Origin: a bacterium BMS3Bbin02
GTDB lineage: Bacteria; Actinomycetota; Acidimicrobiia; Spongiisociales; UBA5794
Direction: 5' to 3'
Assembly: GCA_002898115.1 (NCBI GenBank)
Contig: BDTL01000122.1
Span: forward strand, 1 to 8,581
Length of the DNA: 8,581 nucleotides
Positions within the stretch are counted from its first letter, which is position 1. The number at the start of each line of letters is the position of its first letter. This document shows positions 6,007 to 8,581 of this stretch, in pieces. A program made the translations under genes and the position numbers. The notes under the pieces are model-generated. The model was given only the letters and a program-made list of their open reading frames with translations, made no database searches and was not told the DNA's origin.

Positions 6007-7313
6007 GCTACGCGCAACAGCCCTACTCCGTTGCCGTGGCGGACGTGGCGGCCGCCGAGGACAACACCTTCACCGCCGACGATCGTATCGGTAACATCGG
6101 AGCTCGTGGCCGAGAACACGACCGCATTGAGGGCGCTAGACACGTCGCCAACGGTACGGACGGTATCGAGTGACACCACCGCTATATCTGCAAGCGCCCC
6201 GACCTCAATACGCCCTGCATCGGGCCAGCCCAGGCTCCTCGCTCCGCGTTCGGTTCCCATGTCGAGCAGTTGCCGCGGCCCGTGCGCTCCGCGCGTCAAT
6301 GTCGCTAACCGCTCATGAAGCTCCACAAGACGCATCTCCGTCAACATATCGACGACCGCGTGACTATCGGTACCGAGAGCAATCGAGGCACCCGCCGCGA
6401 CCAGCTCAGCGGAAGGCCCAATGCCGTCTGCCAGTTCTCGCTCGGTCGTCGGACACAAGCACACCGTTGCTCCTCCGCTTCCCAATAACTGCACATCGTC
6501 AGTGGTGAGGTGGGTTGCATGGACCGCGGTGAAATACGATTGAATAGCATCAGCTCCGGCGAACACGCCAACCGGTGTCGAGCCGGTGTGATCCAGACAC
6601 TCCTCGTTTTCGATCGGTTGCTCTGACACATGGGCATGGACCGGCATTCCGTTTGCCCGCGCATACCGGACGACCGCTGCAATATCGCCGGGCGCAACCG
6701 CACGAACACTATGGACGCCGGCTGCATGACGCACCGTTGCGGACTCCTCCAGGCCCGAAACCCGCCGCACCCAGTTCTCAACCGAACCATCGCTGAAGCG
6801 GCGCTGCACGCCATCCACCGGGCGGTCGAACCATCCCCTCAAATAGCACGTGTCAATCAGCGTAAGGCGCACCCCGGCCACAGCTGCAGCCTCCATCATT
6901 GCCACCCCCATCGCGTTCGGATCGTCGTAAGGAGTCCCGTCCGGCGTGTGATGCACATAGTGGAACTCACCAACCGTCGTGATCCCGGCGAGAGCCATCT
7001 CGGTGAATACTGCTGTCGCGATCTGTCGGTAGATATCAGGCGTCAGACGCTCAGCCAGCCGGTACATCTCGTCCTGCCAGGCCCAGAAGGAACCGACACC
7101 GACATGGGTCTTCCCTCGCAACAACCGATGAAACGCGTGCGAGTGGGTGTTCACAAACCCGGGGAGCGCCACCCCGGAGCGGACGAGATCCTCCTCCTTC
7201 GCATCCACTCCCGTCTGCACATCCGTGATCCGACCGGCGTCCATCACAATTCGGACGTTGTACTCGAGATCGTGAAGCCACGCTGCTTCAATCCACAACG
7301 ACTTTATCGGCAC
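5985..7313 (-). CDS. hutF: Formimidoylglutamate deiminase
   Basis: Converts N-formimidoyl-L-glutamate to N-formyl-L-glutamate and ammonia, the fourth step of the HutF branch of histidine catabolism. This 442-residue amidohydrolase-superfamily protein has the metal motif NTHSHAFHR (His57, His59), the HutF-typical segment GSFWAWQDEMYRLAERLTPD (74-93), HAHVSEQ with His228 and Glu231, AVHATHLT with His265 and His268, LCPTTERELADGIGP, and GTDSHAVVDMLTEMR with Asp316. The length is normal. The GTG at 7313 lies inside the last codons of the upstream M20 gene (10-nt overlap), with GAGGAG at 7324-7319, 5 nt before the start, so translation is probably coupled. Gene order makes it the second gene of a minus-strand operon. 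The related deaminase groups (guanine, chlorohydrolase) are less likely because of the WAWQDEMY and HVSEQ motifs. Confidence 0.93.
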   Translation of the reverse strand: MPIKSLWIEAAWLHDLEYNVRIVMDAGRITDVQTGVDAKEEDLVRSGVALPGFVNTHSHAFHRLLRGKTHVGVGSFWAWQDEMYRLAERLTPDIYRQIATAVFTEMALAGITTVGEFHYVHHTPDGTPYDDPNAMGVAMMEAAAVAGVRLTLIDTCYLRGWFDRPVDGVQRRFSDGSVENWVRRVSGLEESATVRHAAGVHSVRAVAPGDIAAVVRYARANGMPVHAHVSEQPIENEECLDHTGSTPVGVFAGADAIQSYFTAVHATHLTTDDVQLLGSGGATVCLCPTTERELADGIGPSAELVAAGASIALGTDSHAVVDMLTEMRLVELHERLATLTRGAHGPRQLLDMGTERGARSLGWPDAGRIEVGALADIAVVSLDTVRTVGDVSSALNAVVFSATSSDVTDTIVGGEGVVLGGRHVRHGNGVGLLRVAQGLVAE

Positions 7314-8530
7314 GCCAACTCCTCGAGCACCGAGGTGAGGGCTGCAACGCCTGACACACAGTCATCTACCGCAGCACACTCATGGGGGGAGTGACTTATG
7401 CCAGTCCGGTTACGGACATGGAGCATCCCGCTCGGTATGTGCGCACCGAGGGTCGCAGCGTCATGACCGGCCGCGGTCGGAATCGGTGACGATTCGTGCC
7501 CCATGCTCTGCACCACACGATCGATGGTTTCACTCAAATCTTGATCGAAGCCTACGGCCGGTGACCACGATTCTTGTTCCCATGTAACGGCAACGTCGCG
7601 AGCTTTCGCTCGCGCCGCGACCGCCGCGGTGATTGAAGCAACGCCAACAAACACGTCATCAGATTCCGCACCCCGAGCGTCCAACCACGCCGAGACGGTA
7701 CCCGCAATCGTGTTCGTAGAGTTCGGTGACACCTCGACTCGACCAATGGTGGCTCGGACGCGGTCGTTCCCCACGCCTTCAGCGAGTTGCACGAGGTCCG
7801 CAAGTACCAGCATCGGATCCGCTCGACTATCCATGGAGGCCGCTCCAGCGTGGTCTGGCGTACCGGTCAGATCGAACCGGTAGCGTCCGTGGGGCCACAC
7901 GCCGCTTATCACTCCCACCGCGGCGTCCTGGTGCACCAGCCCCCGACCCTGCTCAATATGCAGCTCGACAAAACATGCCAGGAAACCCAGGCGAGAAGGG
8001 TCCGCCCCCAACGAATCGGGATCAAAGCCCGCGGCTGTCATGGCGTCGCCGAACGCGCCACCCTCTCTGTCGGTACGACCGAGCACATCGCTCGGTTTCA
8101 GAGCGCCGGTGAGTAGTCGTGATCCGAGTGTCGGGAGTCCGAAACGAGCTCCCTCCTCCCCCGCGAACGCGATAACAACGATCGGCCGTTGCGGCTTTTT
8201 GTAGGTTTCCTGGAGTCGCTCGATTGCCAACAGCGCCGAGACGACGCCCAGCGCCCCGTCATACGCCCCACCCTTGACTACCGAATCCAGATGGCTTCCC
8301 GTCCCGACCGCGCTCGATCGGTCGCTCCCCCACCATGCCCACATGTTCGTATTGCCGTCCACCTCGACCTGAAGCCCGAGACGGTCCGCCTCGTTGTGGA
8401 ACCATGATCTCGCGGCGAGTTCGGCCGGGGTGAAGACGAGGCGATCGTATCCCGACTCGAGACTCCCTCCGATACCGGCAAGCGAACCGAATGTTTCAAG
8501 GAACCGCCTGCGCGCGGTGATGTCACTCAT
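7304..8530 (-). CDS. M20-family amidohydrolase (AllC/HyuC-like), probable N-formylglutamate deformylase
   Basis: A 408-residue dimetal hydrolase of the allantoate amidohydrolase/N-carbamoyl-L-amino-acid hydrolase family. Likely ligands and catalytic residues are visible: GSHLDSV with His80, GGAYDGALGV with Asp91, FAGEEGARFG with Glu125 and Glu126, ELHIEQG with His191, and GISHSPHE with His380. The dimerisation-domain motif HAGAASMDSRADPM begins at His226, and SPNSTNTIAG with DARG matches the substrate-binding region. By sequence alone it would be called allantoate or N-carbamoyl hydrolase. Its coupling to hutF (10-nt overlap) instead points to removing the formyl group from N-formyl-L-glutamate, releasing glutamate and formate. 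No other allantoin or hydantoin gene is present, and no HutG is seen. The ATG at 8530 has no clear ribosome-binding site, so coupling to an upstream gene beyond the edge is possible (a frame there ends in an ATGA overlap). Confidence 0.85.
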   Translation of the reverse strand: MSDITARRRFLETFGSLAGIGGSLESGYDRLVFTPAELAARSWFHNEADRLGLQVEVDGNTNMWAWWGSDRSSAVGTGSHLDSVVKGGAYDGALGVVSALLAIERLQETYKKPQRPIVVIAFAGEEGARFGLPTLGSRLLTGALKPSDVLGRTDREGGAFGDAMTAAGFDPDSLGADPSRLGFLACFVELHIEQGRGLVHQDAAVGVISGVWPHGRYRFDLTGTPDHAGAASMDSRADPMLVLADLVQLAEGVGNDRVRATIGRVEVSPNSTNTIAGTVSAWLDARGAESDDVFVGVASITAAVAARAKARDVAVTWEQESWSPAVGFDQDLSETIDRVVQSMGHESSPIPTAAGHDAATLGAHIPSGMLHVRNRTGISHSPHECAAVDDCVSGVAALTSVLEELACR

Positions 8531-8581
8531 GTCACCATCATCGTACGCGCACTGCAGTTCACAGAAACCATTCCGTACCCA

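Noticed and set aside
8527..8581. Possible 3' end of another minus-strand gene ending in an ATGA overlap with the M20 start
   Set aside because: One frame is open for 17 codons to the edge and stops at TGA 8529-8527, but its residues do not match the C-terminus of HutU or HutH as I know them. Another frame stays open in phase with the M20 gene. It is too short to decide.

Overview
The window is a chromosomal stretch of a high-GC bacterium that looks like an actinomycete. The reasons are a mycothiol synthase (MshD) homologue, a DivIVA/Wag31-type coiled-coil protein, frequent GTG starts, a TAnnnT promoter that places a transcription start on an ATG, and the HutF route of histidine breakdown paired with an AllC-type M20 hydrolase. 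The lineage within Actinomycetota cannot be fixed from sequence alone; an uncultured or acidimicrobial-type member would fit. I see no RNA gene, insertion sequence, CRISPR array, prophage or attachment site, and no stretch over 300 bases without a gene.

Left part (1-2621): the 5' end of thrS on the minus strand, with its TGS and editing domains. It is divergent from an APH/choline-kinase-fold phosphotransferase whose metal-binding Asp is replaced by Asn. A small membrane-anchored zinc-ribbon protein follows. It converges to within 2 nt of the MshD homologue, whose N-terminal acetyltransferase half has lost its recognisable acetyl-CoA loop.

Middle part (2619-4667): mshD and a patatin-like phospholipase diverge from what looks like a shared, partly symmetric -10 element. 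The phospholipase gene interlocks its stop codon with that of a DivIVA-domain gene on the opposite strand. The DivIVA gene and a short Flp-type pilin gene then diverge from a 207-bp region holding a good promoter for each.

Right part (4714-8530): histidine catabolism. hutI on the plus strand converges, with a 22-nt overlap, on a minus-strand pair: an AllC-like M20 amidohydrolase followed by a translationally coupled hutF. HutI gives N-formimidoyl-L-glutamate and HutF gives N-formyl-L-glutamate plus ammonia. The M20 enzyme is annotated by family as allantoate/N-carbamoyl-amino-acid hydrolase, but by context it is the best candidate for the final deformylation to glutamate and formate. hutH and hutU are not in the window and may lie beyond its right edge.

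The window is mostly ordinary core and catabolic genes. The points worth a second look are the Asn-substituted kinase, the degenerate N-terminal half of MshD, the shared divergent promoter, the palindromes beside thrS, and the probable deformylase role of the M20 protein. I do not see evidence of a wholly new system.
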